Shown here: piece after piece, positions 8,513 to 16,221 of the stretch
Position numbering within the stretch: position 1 is the stretch's first letter
Layout: the number at the start of each line of letters is the position of its first letter
Assembly (NCBI GenBank): GCA_004555245.1
Contig: SFIS01000019.1
Span: 1 to 59,424, forward strand
Reading direction: 5' to 3'
Length of the DNA: 59,424 bases
Source of the DNA: Bacteroidales bacterium
GTDB taxonomy: Bacteria; Bacteroidota; Bacteroidia; Bacteroidales; Bacteroidaceae
The notes under the pieces: model-generated
What the model was told of the DNA's origin: nothing
The model's database searches: none
What the model saw: the letters and a program-made list of their open reading frames with translations, nothing else
Made by a program: the position numbers and the translations under genes

Positions 8513-9916
8513 ATGAAACAAACCTTTCTTGCCGCCCTTGCGATACTTTTCGCGACGGCACCCTGCCTTGGCAGGACAACGAAGCCGTTGCAGTGGCCTG
8601 ACGGCACAGTGGTGGACAGATGGTTCGCCGACACGACGACAGTGAGACTCCAGGATCTCGGACGGCAGTATGTCATCACCGACTATGGCGTGGCGCGCGA
8701 TTCCTCTATAGTGCAGACGGCAGCCATACAGGCTGTCATAGACCGCTGTGCGCAGGAAGGCGGCGGCGTGGTGGTGGTGCCGCAGGGCACGTTCTGCTCC
8801 GGGTCGCTGTTCTTTAAGGAGGGCACACACCTTTATTTAAAGGGCAGGCTGAAAGGGTCGGAGCGCATCCGCGACTTCCGCCTGATGACGACGCGCATGG
8901 AGGGGCAGACCATCAAATACTTCGCCGCCCTCATCAACGCCGACAACCTCGACGGCTTCACCATCATGGGCGACGGAGCCTACACCACCGCGCCGGCAAA
9001 GGAGGGGAAGCGGATTCCGGAGACGGGCTTCACGACGGAGCGCAGCTGTCTCGACGGCAACGGCGCTCTCTACTGGGAGGAGTTCTGGATAAGGAGGCTC
9101 TACAACCCGCAGTGTACGAACCTCGAGGCGATGCGCCCGAGATTAGTGTATATCTCCAACAGCCGCAACGTGACGGTGCAGAACGTCAACCTCGTCAACT
9201 CGCCCTTCTGGACCAACCATCTCTACCGGTCGGAGAGGGTGAGGTATCTCAACTGCTTCATCTACGCCCCCACACGCGGCATACGCCCCGAGGGCGACAA
9301 GAAGGAGCACGGCGGCCCCTCGACAGACGCGATAGACATCGACGTGTGCCGTGACGTGCTGATAGACAACTGCTTCATGCAGGTGAACGACGACGCCGTG
9401 GTGATAAAGGGCGGCAAGGGCACATGGGCTGACAAGGACAGCCGCAACGGCGAGGTGAGCCATGTGCTGGTGAGGGGATGCAACTACGGCGTGGTGCACG
9501 GCTGCCTCACGGTGGGGTCGGAGAGCCTGCACGACTGGAACATCGTGGTGAAAGACTGCTTCGCCGACAACGCCAACCGCGTGCTGTGGCTGAAGATGCG
9601 CCCCGACACGCCGCAGCACTACGAGCATATCACGGTGGAGGGGATGACGGGCAAGTGCCGCAGCTTCCTCGTCGTGAAGCCCTGGACACAGTTCTACAAG
9701 CCCGAGGAACGCGCCGACATGCCGCGCTCGAGATGTCACAACATCACGATACGCGGGTGCAGGATGGAGTGCGGAAAATTCTTTGACGTCGGCACGAGCG
9801 AGAAATACGACCTCTCGCGCTTCTCTTTCATAGACAACGACATAACGGACGCCTCCAATTCGTTCAGACCGGAGATTATACCCGACAGCCGGGTGGAGAA
9901 GATGCGGATAAGGTGA
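8513..9916 (+). CDS. GH28 polygalacturonase-like pectin hydrolase
   Basis: This 467-residue protein has a signal peptide (MKQTFLAALAILFATAPCLG) and a right-handed beta-helix. The N-terminal ITDYGVARDSSIVQTAAIQ and GGGVVVVPQGTF motifs are typical of family GH28. The active-site pattern is seen as DAIDIDVCRDV, then QVNDDAVVIKGG (Asp293-Asp294), then VHGCLTVGSES and NRVLWLKMRPD. The family cleaves alpha-1,4-galacturonide links; the GSE motif is more like exo-acting or rhamnogalacturonan-type members (inference). It follows the GH106 gene on the same strand and probably works with it in the periplasm or at the surface. No SusC/SusD pair adjoins the two genes. Confidence 0.85.
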   Translation: MKQTFLAALAILFATAPCLGRTTKPLQWPDGTVVDRWFADTTTVRLQDLGRQYVITDYGVARDSSIVQTAAIQAVIDRCAQEGGGVVVVPQGTFCSGSLFFKEGTHLYLKGRLKGSERIRDFRLMTTRMEGQTIKYFAALINADNLDGFTIMGDGAYTTAPAKEGKRIPETGFTTERSCLDGNGALYWEEFWIRRLYNPQCTNLEAMRPRLVYISNSRNVTVQNVNLVNSPFWTNHLYRSERVRYLNCFIYAPTRGIRPEGDKKEHGGPSTDAIDIDVCRDVLIDNCFMQVNDDAVVIKGGKGTWADKDSRNGEVSHVLVRGCNYGVVHGCLTVGSESLHDWNIVVKDCFADNANRVLWLKMRPDTPQHYEHITVEGMTGKCRSFLVVKPWTQFYKPEERADMPRSRCHNITIRGCRMECGKFFDVGTSEKYDLSRFSFIDNDITDASNSFRPEIIPDSRVEKMRIR

Positions 9917-9946
9917 GAGACCCCGCCGTCGTGAACAGAACAAAAA

Positions 9947-9983
9947 AATATCCCTGCGCCATCAGACGATGGGCAGGGATATT
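9947..9983 (-). terminator. Terminator overlapping the dGTPase stop codon
   Basis: AATATCCCTGC (9947-9957) pairs with GCAGGGATATT (9973-9983). On the minus strand the hairpin is followed by a run of T. It includes the last codons of the dGTPase gene (stop at 9962-9964) and separates it from the convergent GH28 gene. Confidence 0.75.
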
Positions 9984-11314
9984 CCGTTGATTTTCTGATA
10001 TACGTCGAGGGCGTAGATGTCTGTCATGCCCGAGATATAGTCTATGACGGCGAGGAGACGCGTCTCGAGGTCGGGCGACTGGATGTCGTACTGCGAGGAG
10101 ACGCGCCGTATGAGCTGTTGCGAATAGAAGCGGTCGGGGTACATCGCAGCCTCTGTCATGCGCTCCATCAGCGTCTCCATAATCTTGTAGCCCGACAGTT
10201 CGATGTCGAGAACGGGCTTGCTGTTGTAGATTCTCTCTGCCGAGAGCTGCTGGCAGCGCCTGTAGGCATTGTGCTGCATGGGCGGTATGACGTCGATGAG
10301 CGAACGGGCGAAGGTGCCGGAGAGGATGGCTGCCTCGTTCTCCACAAAGGCGGCGGCGCAGAGATTCTCCAGCTTCCCGATGACGCAGGCACGCATGTAG
10401 ATCACCTTCTCGTTGTCGTCGGTGATGCCCTCGTCAACGATGCGCTGCAGGATGTGGCGCTGTGTGTCGTCGTCGAAGAAGCCGAGGAGCAGCGAACTCG
10501 TCTCGTCGAACGACAGCAGCTTCAGCTTGTGCGCGTCTTCGATGTCCATAATCTCGTAGCAGATGTCGTCTGCCGCCTCTACGAGATAGACAAGGGGATG
10601 GCGGGCGAAGGCCACGGGAGTGAAGGGGTCGGAGCAGTCTCCGGGCGAGAGCTGCGGGATGCCGAGCTCGCGGGCGATGCGCAGGTATATCTCACGGTCG
10701 TCGTAGAAGAAGCCGAACTTCCCTTTCCTGCCCGCCGCCCCGCTCTGACACGGATATTTCACGATAGAGGCGAGGGTGGTGTAGGTCATGACGAAGCCGC
10801 CCTCGCGCCGCCCCTTGAAACGGTGGGCGAGGAGGCGGAAGGCATTGGCGTTGCCCTCGAAATGCGTGAGGTCTGACCACAGCTCGGCGGTGAGCAGGTC
10901 CTGGAGATACGCACCCTGCCCCTCGGTGAAGAACGTCTGGATGGCTTTCTCGCCCGAATGGCCGAAGGGAGGGTTGCCCATGTCGTGGGCGAGGCACGCC
11001 GTAGAGACAATGGTGCCAATCTCGCCCAGCAGCGTGGACGACAGCTCCGGACGGCGGCGGATGAGCTCGCGGGCCACATCACAGCCCAGAGACATGCCTA
11101 CGCTCGCCACCTCGAGAGAGTGGGTCAGACGGTTGTGGACGAAGATGCTGCCCGGAAGGGGGAAGACCTGCGTCTTGTTCTGCATACGCCGGAAAGGCGC
11201 GGAGAAGATGAGGCGGTCGTAGTCGCGCTTGAACTCCGAACGCTCGTCGTGACGCTCAAGGTGCCGGCTTTCCTGCCCAAGGCGTTTCGTGGATATGAGT
11301 TGCTCCCAGTTCAT
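9962..11314 (-). CDS. dgt: Deoxyguanosinetriphosphate triphosphohydrolase (dGTPase)
   Basis: The protein is 450 residues. It hydrolyses dGTP to deoxyguanosine and triphosphate in the cytoplasm, helping to set dNTP pools. HD-domain motifs are clear: HNRLTHSLEVASVG, then LAHDMGNPPFGHSGEKA with His110-Asp111, and VEAADDICYEIMDIEDA further on. MNWEQLISTKRLGQ is a typical family start, and the promoter lies just upstream; the frame runs further through a repeat array, but that extension looks artificial. It is divergent from dut, another dNTP-sanitising enzyme, so the two may share control. Confidence 0.9.
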   Translation of the reverse strand: MNWEQLISTKRLGQESRHLERHDERSEFKRDYDRLIFSAPFRRMQNKTQVFPLPGSIFVHNRLTHSLEVASVGMSLGCDVARELIRRRPELSSTLLGEIGTIVSTACLAHDMGNPPFGHSGEKAIQTFFTEGQGAYLQDLLTAELWSDLTHFEGNANAFRLLAHRFKGRREGGFVMTYTTLASIVKYPCQSGAAGRKGKFGFFYDDREIYLRIARELGIPQLSPGDCSDPFTPVAFARHPLVYLVEAADDICYEIMDIEDAHKLKLLSFDETSSLLLGFFDDDTQRHILQRIVDEGITDDNEKVIYMRACVIGKLENLCAAAFVENEAAILSGTFARSLIDVIPPMQHNAYRRCQQLSAERIYNSKPVLDIELSGYKIMETLMERMTEAAMYPDRFYSQQLIRRVSSQYDIQSPDLETRLLAVIDYISGMTDIYALDVYQKINGISLPIV

Positions 11315-11334
11315 TGTATCAGCTATTGTAATTG

Positions 11335-11366
11335 CAAAAGTAAGGTAATTTTTTATAATAAACAAA
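11335..11366 (-). promoter_or_regulatory. Promoter of the dGTPase gene
   Basis: On the minus strand TACTTTTG (11335-11342) fits TAnnTTTG, with TTTG at 11363-11366, 20 bp upstream. The start codon at 11312-11314 is about 20 bp downstream. Confidence 0.65.
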
Positions 11367-11380
11367 CTTTTTCCGCCAAT

Positions 11381-11414
11381 TTTGCAAATATATGAATATA
11401 AATGCGTATTTTTG
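11381..11414 (+). promoter_or_regulatory. Promoter of the dut operon
   Basis: TTTG at 11381-11384 and TATTTTTG at 11407-11414 (22-bp spacing) match the Bacteroidetes promoter pattern. The predicted leader of about 105 nt contains the AACG nonamer array. Confidence 0.6.
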
Positions 11415-11429
11415 CATTTTGATAAGAAA

Positions 11430-11505
11430 CCAACGTCGTTACGAACGTCATGAACGCTATGAACGTTACGAACGACACTAACGTCAGTAACGACAGTTAC
11501 GATTC
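11430..11505. repeat. 9-bp-period AACG array in the dut leader
   Basis: AACG followed by five variable bases repeats about seven times (AACGTCATG, AACGCTATG, AACGTTACG, AACGACACT, AACGTCAGT...). It is the same type as 8417-8500. It keeps frames open on both strands, which falsely lengthens both dut and the dGTPase gene. Confidence 0.8.
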
Positions 11506-11524
11506 CAAGCAAAACCCTTTACCC

Positions 11525-11962
11525 ATGACAGAAATAAAGATAGTGAACCGCGGCCACCAGCCCCTTCCGGCTTACGCCACTGCCCAGAGTGCAGGCATGG
11601 ACCTGCGTGCCAACCTCGATGCGCCCGTCGTGCTGCGCCCCCTGCAGCGCGCGATGATAAAGACGGGGCTGCACATCGCACTGCCCGAAGGCTACGAGGC
11701 GCAGGTGAGGCCGCGCTCCGGACTGGCGTTCAAGCACGGCGTGACGGTGATCAACTCACCCGGGACAATCGACGCCGACTACCGCGGAGAGATAGGCGTG
11801 CTGCTCGTAAACCTCGGCAGCGAGGACTTCGTGGTGAACGACGGAGAACGCATAGCGCAGATGGTGGTGGCACGACACGAGAAAGTGGAGTTCACGCTCG
11901 TGGAGACACTCGACGAGACAGAGCGCGGAGAAGGCGGATTCGGACATACGGGAAAGAAATAG
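11525..11962 (+). CDS. dut: dUTP diphosphatase
   Basis: The 145-residue enzyme hydrolyses dUTP to dUMP and pyrophosphate, preventing uracil incorporation and feeding dTMP synthesis. The conserved motifs appear in order: SAGMDLRAN, RPRSGLAFKHGV, SPGTIDADYRGEIGVLLVN, GERIAQMVV, and the C-terminal glycine-rich ERGEGGFGHTGKK arm. The start at MTEIKIVNRG matches the usual family N-terminus. An in-frame ATG 25 codons upstream would add an Asn-rich tail encoded by the AACG repeat and is unlikely. It is first in a same-strand run with a TPR protein (17 bp downstream), a DUF4292 lipoprotein and an EnvC-like protein. Confidence 0.95.
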   Translation: MTEIKIVNRGHQPLPAYATAQSAGMDLRANLDAPVVLRPLQRAMIKTGLHIALPEGYEAQVRPRSGLAFKHGVTVINSPGTIDADYRGEIGVLLVNLGSEDFVVNDGERIAQMVVARHEKVEFTLVETLDETERGEGGFGHTGKK

Positions 11963-11979
11963 CTGTAGGCGACAAGGCA

Positions 11980-13728
11980 ATGACAAGGCAACGACAGAAC
12001 AGAAGACACCCGGGCGGAACGGCTATTGCCGTGCTGCTCGCTTTCTTGTGCGCTATACCTGCAGCCACGGTACAGGCTACGGACAAGGCGGACGCAACGG
12101 ACAGCACAAGCCGCGACACGCTCTACGTCATGCAGAACGACACGCTATATACCCTCCGCAACGACAGCGTATGCCCTATGCAGACCGACGCACAGAGATA
12201 CGACTACATCTTCCTCACCGCCATGGCGAAATTCAACGCAGGCGACGACAGCGCAGCCGTCATGCTGCTCGACAGCTGCAGCAGGATGATGCCGGACAGG
12301 TCGGAGGCGTATTTCTACCTCTCGAAACATTATGACAGGCAGGGGAACGACTCGCTCAAGACGGAGATGATGCGCAAGGCGGCGCAGCTCGACCCGGACA
12401 ACATCACATACAAGGAGGCGATGCTGCCCGAATATATCAACGCCAACGACATGGAGAAAGCCATCGGCGTGATGGAAGACATTCTCGACACCGACCCCGA
12501 ACGCACAGAGCTGCTGCTCTTCATGCTGCAGATATACGAGTATCAGAAAGACTACGGCAAATGTATTGAGACCATACAGCGCATCGAGACGAAGGACGGG
12601 GAGAGCGAAGACCTCACGCTCATGAAGATTCAGGCATACACCGCCATGGGCGACGACAAGAAGGTGATGAAAGAGTTTCAGAGCCTCATAAAGAGCCATC
12701 CGCTCGACAGCGAATACAAGACGATGCTCGGAAACTATCTCTTGCAGAAAAACAAACGGAAAGAAGCCCTCAGACTGTACAGCGAGGTGCTGACAGAAGA
12801 GCCGGAGAACGAGACGGCGCTAATCTCGATGATGGACTACTACCGCGCCGTGGGAAACGATTCGCTCGCCGCCGAACAGCGCAACCGCCTGCTTTTCAGC
12901 CCGAAGACACAGGACGACACGAAGCAGCTGCTGCTCAGACAGTTCATACGTGAGAGCGAACAGGCATCGACAGATTCAACACAGGTCATCGCCCTCTTCG
13001 ACCGCATGCTGCAGCAGCCGCAGACAGACACATCCATCCTCGAGACAAAGATAGCCTACATGCAGATGAAGCAGATGCCGGCAGACACGATAAAGACGGC
13101 ACTCGCCGCACTCCTCGAACGTGCGCCGGAAAACGTACAGGCACGCCTGCAGCTCATACAGATGGCGTGGGAGAAGAAAGACGGCAACGAGATTGTGCGC
13201 CTCGCGAAGCCCGCGGTGGAATACAACGCCGACGAATGGTCGTTCCTGTACTTCCTCGGAATAGGATATTTCCTCAACGACGACTTCGAAAGCTGCGTGA
13301 AGGTGCTGACAGAAGCCACCACACGCTTTGACGAGAAGAACGACAAGGCAATGGCGGTGGAGATATACGAGATGCTGGGCGACGCTCTCTACAGCCTCGA
13401 CAGGAAGGCGGAGGCGTTCGAGGCTTACGATAAATGCCTCAAACTCGACCCCGACAAAATATCGTGCCTGAACAACTACGCATACTACATCGCAGAAGAA
13501 GGCGGAGACATCGAACGAGCCGCGGAGATGAGCCTGAAAACCGTGAAGGCCGAGCCGAACAACGCAACATACCTCGACACGTACGCATGGATTCTCTTCA
13601 AGCTGCACAGATACGAAGAGGCGAAGATATACATCGACCTCGCCCTCAAGAACCTCAACAAGGAACTCGACAACAGCGTCATCATAGAACACGGGAAACA
13701 AATCGAGACACACCTAAAGAAACAATGA
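11980..13728 (+). CDS. Secreted tetratricopeptide-repeat protein
   Basis: The product is 582 residues with a hydrophobic leader (GTAIAVLLAFLCAIPAATVQA) followed by TPR units through most of the chain. Examples are AYFYLSKHYDRQGNDSLKTE, then TMLGNYLLQKNKRKEALRLY, and near the end MLGDALYSLDRKAEAFEAY. TPR domains scaffold protein contacts, here probably in the periplasm or at the outer membrane. Its stop overlaps the start of the next lipoprotein gene by 4 bp (ATGA), so the two are translationally coupled. The order dut, TPR, DUF4292, M23 suggests a cell-envelope maintenance operon. No enzymatic motif is visible. Confidence 0.85.
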   Translation: MTRQRQNRRHPGGTAIAVLLAFLCAIPAATVQATDKADATDSTSRDTLYVMQNDTLYTLRNDSVCPMQTDAQRYDYIFLTAMAKFNAGDDSAAVMLLDSCSRMMPDRSEAYFYLSKHYDRQGNDSLKTEMMRKAAQLDPDNITYKEAMLPEYINANDMEKAIGVMEDILDTDPERTELLLFMLQIYEYQKDYGKCIETIQRIETKDGESEDLTLMKIQAYTAMGDDKKVMKEFQSLIKSHPLDSEYKTMLGNYLLQKNKRKEALRLYSEVLTEEPENETALISMMDYYRAVGNDSLAAEQRNRLLFSPKTQDDTKQLLLRQFIRESEQASTDSTQVIALFDRMLQQPQTDTSILETKIAYMQMKQMPADTIKTALAALLERAPENVQARLQLIQMAWEKKDGNEIVRLAKPAVEYNADEWSFLYFLGIGYFLNDDFESCVKVLTEATTRFDEKNDKAMAVEIYEMLGDALYSLDRKAEAFEAYDKCLKLDPDKISCLNNYAYYIAEEGGDIERAAEMSLKTVKAEPNNATYLDTYAWILFKLHRYEEAKIYIDLALKNLNKELDNSVIIEHGKQIETHLKKQ

Positions 13729-14402
13729 AAATACATAACCTTACTCTCTCAATCCTTGCCGCACTCCTCGTCACGGCGTGCGGATCGTCGCGCAAAATCA
13801 GCGACATCGGGCAGACACCATCTGCAAACGCTCCGTCCTCAAAGCCGGTAACGACAAAGCCGGCAACGACACAGCCTGCGACAAAGCAGCAGCAGCCTGC
13901 CGTGAAACAGTTCATGTCTGACATCGACCTCACCGTAGGCATGGGGAAAGACCACTACAACCTCGGAGGAAAAGTGGCGATGAAACGAGGGCAGGTGGTC
14001 AGACTCAACCTCACGTTCATGGGATTCATAGAAGTGGGCGTCATAGAGTTTACGCCTGAATATATCCTCGTCGTCAACCGTATGGGCAAGGAATACACCA
14101 AGGCTACATACGACAGCATCGAAGAACTGCGGAAAAACAACGTCACCTTCAGCAGAATAGAAGAGACGGCATGGCAGAACCTGTATGCCGAGAACGGCAA
14201 GGCGGCAGCGGAAGATATGGACACGATGCTCGAACAACTCATCAACTCGAACATGAAGGACGGGAAGAAAGTTTCTATCGACATCGCCGTCGGCATGCCA
14301 GACACACAACGGCAGTTTGAAACCTACACCACCGTGAAATCATCTTACACCGAAGTGCCGGTGCAGGTGCTCATGGCACGCCTGATGAGCTTCGCAAAAT
14401 AA
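13725..14402 (+). CDS. DUF4292-family lipoprotein
   Basis: The protein is 225 residues. Its signal ends in the lipobox LLVTACGSS, so it should be lipidated at that cysteine. A Ser/Thr/Pro/Lys-rich linker (about residues 35-60) follows, then a compact domain with LGGKVAMKRGQVVRLNLTFMG and EVGVIEFTPEYILVVNRMGK, which I recognise as a DUF4292-type domain common in Bacteroidetes. The function of the family is unknown to me. The gene sits between the TPR protein, with which its start overlaps, and an EnvC-like murein hydrolase activator, 22 bp downstream, suggesting an envelope role. Confidence 0.8.
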   Translation: MKIHNLTLSILAALLVTACGSSRKISDIGQTPSANAPSSKPVTTKPATTQPATKQQQPAVKQFMSDIDLTVGMGKDHYNLGGKVAMKRGQVVRLNLTFMGFIEVGVIEFTPEYILVVNRMGKEYTKATYDSIEELRKNNVTFSRIEETAWQNLYAENGKAAAEDMDTMLEQLINSNMKDGKKVSIDIAVGMPDTQRQFETYTTVKSSYTEVPVQVLMARLMSFAK

Positions 14403-14424
14403 CAACGACACGACACACCCTCCA

Positions 14425-16038
14425 ATGAACAGAATTTTCTATATCACCATCCTACTCCTCTCCCTTTCTCTGACGCTGCCCGCACAGACACAGCGACAGA
14501 GAAAGGGAGCTGCCGTTTCCGGAAAGACAACGTCGGCAAAGAAAAAGTCGTCCGCAAAGAAGAAAACTTCGCGGACGACAAAAGCCAAGACAAAGACAAA
14601 ACCTACCAACGCATCCATCAAAGGCCTCGAGAAACAGCGAACAGCCCTGCGGAAACAGATGCAAGAACAGGAGGCGGCGCTAAGAAAAAACAAGGCGGAC
14701 GTGAAAAACCGCCTGCAGAACCTTATGATTCTTAACGGAGACATAGAATCGCAGCGCAGGTCGATAGACAGCATAAACTCTGACATACGCATCATACAGA
14801 ACGACATAGAGATTCTCGAAAGCCAGATAGCGACGCTGAACAGCCAGCTCGCCGACCGAAAGAAGCGTTATGTGCGCGCACTGCGCTCGATGAACCGGCG
14901 CAACTCCATACAGGACCAGCTGATGTTCATCTTCTCCGCACAGTCTTTCAGGCAGATGTACAGACGTATGCGCTTCCTGCGTGAGTATGCCTCGTTCCAG
15001 AAAGCTCAGGGCGAACAGGTGAAGGCAAAGCAGGAAGAGGTGATGAGGAAGCAGGAGCAGCTGAAGGCGGCGAAGGGCGAGAAACACGTCATGCTGAACA
15101 AGGGACGACAGCACCAGGCGGCACTCCAGGGAAAACAGGCGGAGCAGCAGCAGATGGTGACGAAACTGCAGAAACAGCAGAAGACAATACAGGCTATCAT
15201 CAGCGAACAGAAGAAAAAGGACGCCGCACTCAACTCGCTTATCGAACAGGAGATAGCGAAGGAGGTGGAGCGCGCCAGACTGAGGGCGGAAGCCGAAGCG
15301 AAACGAAGGGCGGAGCAGGAAGCCCTCGCCAGAAAGAAAGCCGAAGAAGAGCTGGCACGCAAACGTGCAGAGGCACAACGGCGCGCGGAAGAGAACGCAA
15401 AACGCATAGCGGCAGCGAAAGCCGCAGAGGAGAAAGCGAAGGCTGAAGCGGCGGCAGCGGCAAAACGCAACGCCGAAGAGAGGGAAAGGGCGGAACAGAA
15501 GGCACGAGAAGCGGAAGCGGAACGTGTGGCGGCGGAGAGAAAAGCCATCGCCGAGAAGAAACGCGACGACAAGGCGGTGGCTGAGGCTCGAAGGAAGACG
15601 GAACCCGACATGCGCCTCTCGGCGAACGACCGTATGCTCAGCGGAGGCTTCGAGCAGAACCGCGGCAGGCTGCCCATGCCTATCACCGGCTCTTACCGTG
15701 TCGTCTCGCACTTCGGACAGTATTCTGTAGAAGGACTGCCCAACGTGCATCTCGACAACAAGGGCATCAACATCCTCGGCTCGCCCGGATGCGCCGCACG
15801 TGCCATATACGACGGCGAGGTCAGCGCAATATTCGGCTACGACGGACAGAGGGTGGTGATGGTGCGACACGGACAGTATATCTCCGTATATTGCAACCTC
15901 CGCAGCGTCAGCGTGGCACGCGGACAGAAGGTGTCAACACGCCAGCAGCTCGGCATCGTAGGCAACGACAACATCCTGCAGTTCCAGCTCCGTAAAGGCA
16001 CCGCGAAGCTCAACCCCGAAGCCTGGATAGGCAGATAG
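14425..16038 (+). CDS. EnvC-like M23/LytM coiled-coil protein
   Basis: The product is 537 residues. It has a signal peptide (ITILLLSLSLTLPAQ), a Lys-rich stretch, two long coiled coils (about 65-290, then an extreme Ala/Glu/Arg/Lys helix at about 285-390), and a C-terminal LytM domain from about 410. The LytM zinc ligands are degenerate: the usual HxGxD segment reads DNKGINI and the usual LHFE-type segment reads LQFQLR. This is as expected for EnvC-type proteins that activate amidases without being peptidases themselves. The likely role is control of septal peptidoglycan splitting. It ends the dut operon; a strong GC hairpin follows. Confidence 0.85.
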   Translation: MNRIFYITILLLSLSLTLPAQTQRQRKGAAVSGKTTSAKKKSSAKKKTSRTTKAKTKTKPTNASIKGLEKQRTALRKQMQEQEAALRKNKADVKNRLQNLMILNGDIESQRRSIDSINSDIRIIQNDIEILESQIATLNSQLADRKKRYVRALRSMNRRNSIQDQLMFIFSAQSFRQMYRRMRFLREYASFQKAQGEQVKAKQEEVMRKQEQLKAAKGEKHVMLNKGRQHQAALQGKQAEQQQMVTKLQKQQKTIQAIISEQKKKDAALNSLIEQEIAKEVERARLRAEAEAKRRAEQEALARKKAEEELARKRAEAQRRAEENAKRIAAAKAAEEKAKAEAAAAAKRNAEERERAEQKAREAEAERVAAERKAIAEKKRDDKAVAEARRKTEPDMRLSANDRMLSGGFEQNRGRLPMPITGSYRVVSHFGQYSVEGLPNVHLDNKGINILGSPGCAARAIYDGEVSAIFGYDGQRVVMVRHGQYISVYCNLRSVSVARGQKVSTRQQLGIVGNDNILQFQLRKGTAKLNPEAWIGR

Positions 16039-16043
16039 AAAAG

Positions 16044-16084
16044 GCAAGGCGGGGCGGGGTGCATCGCGCCCCGCCCCGCCTTGC
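16044..16084 (+). terminator. GC-rich hairpin after the EnvC-like gene
   Basis: GCAAGGCGGGGCGGGG (16044-16059) pairs perfectly with its complement at 16069-16084, leaving a 9-nt loop. A T tract is lacking, but the position directly after the stop supports a terminator or a transcript-protecting hairpin. Confidence 0.65.
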
Positions 16085-16130
16085 GTGTCCGCTCGCCGTT
16101 TGCCCCCGCCTGCCGTTTGCCCCGCCCGTA

Positions 16131-16151
16131 TTCTTCGACCAGGTCGAAGAA
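16131..16151. repeat. 21-bp palindrome of the TTCGACC/GGTCGAA family
   Basis: The arms are TTCTTCGACC and GGTCGAAGAA around one central base. The flanks from about 16117 to 16160 are repeated in inverted orientation at 33886-33927. The site lies between the EnvC-like gene and the BASS transporter. Confidence 0.85.
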
Positions 16152-16221
16152 CACCGCTTGCGCCCCCGGCTTGTGCCCCCGGCCTGCGCCCACCCTGTGC
16201 GCCATTCATAAACACAAACAG

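Noticed and set aside
11450..11524. N-terminal extension of dut
   Set aside because: The 25 added codons come from the AACG nonamer array and are Asn/Asp/Thr-rich; the family start is at 11525.
13434..13724. Long upstream extension of the DUF4292 lipoprotein
   Set aside because: It overlaps the TPR gene in another frame; the lipoprotein signal starts at 13725 with an ATGA overlap.
14680..15870. Long minus-strand frame opposite the EnvC-like gene
   Set aside because: The frame arises from the repetitive Ala/Glu/Lys coiled-coil codons read backwards; its product is Leu/Cys/Arg-rich and matches nothing.
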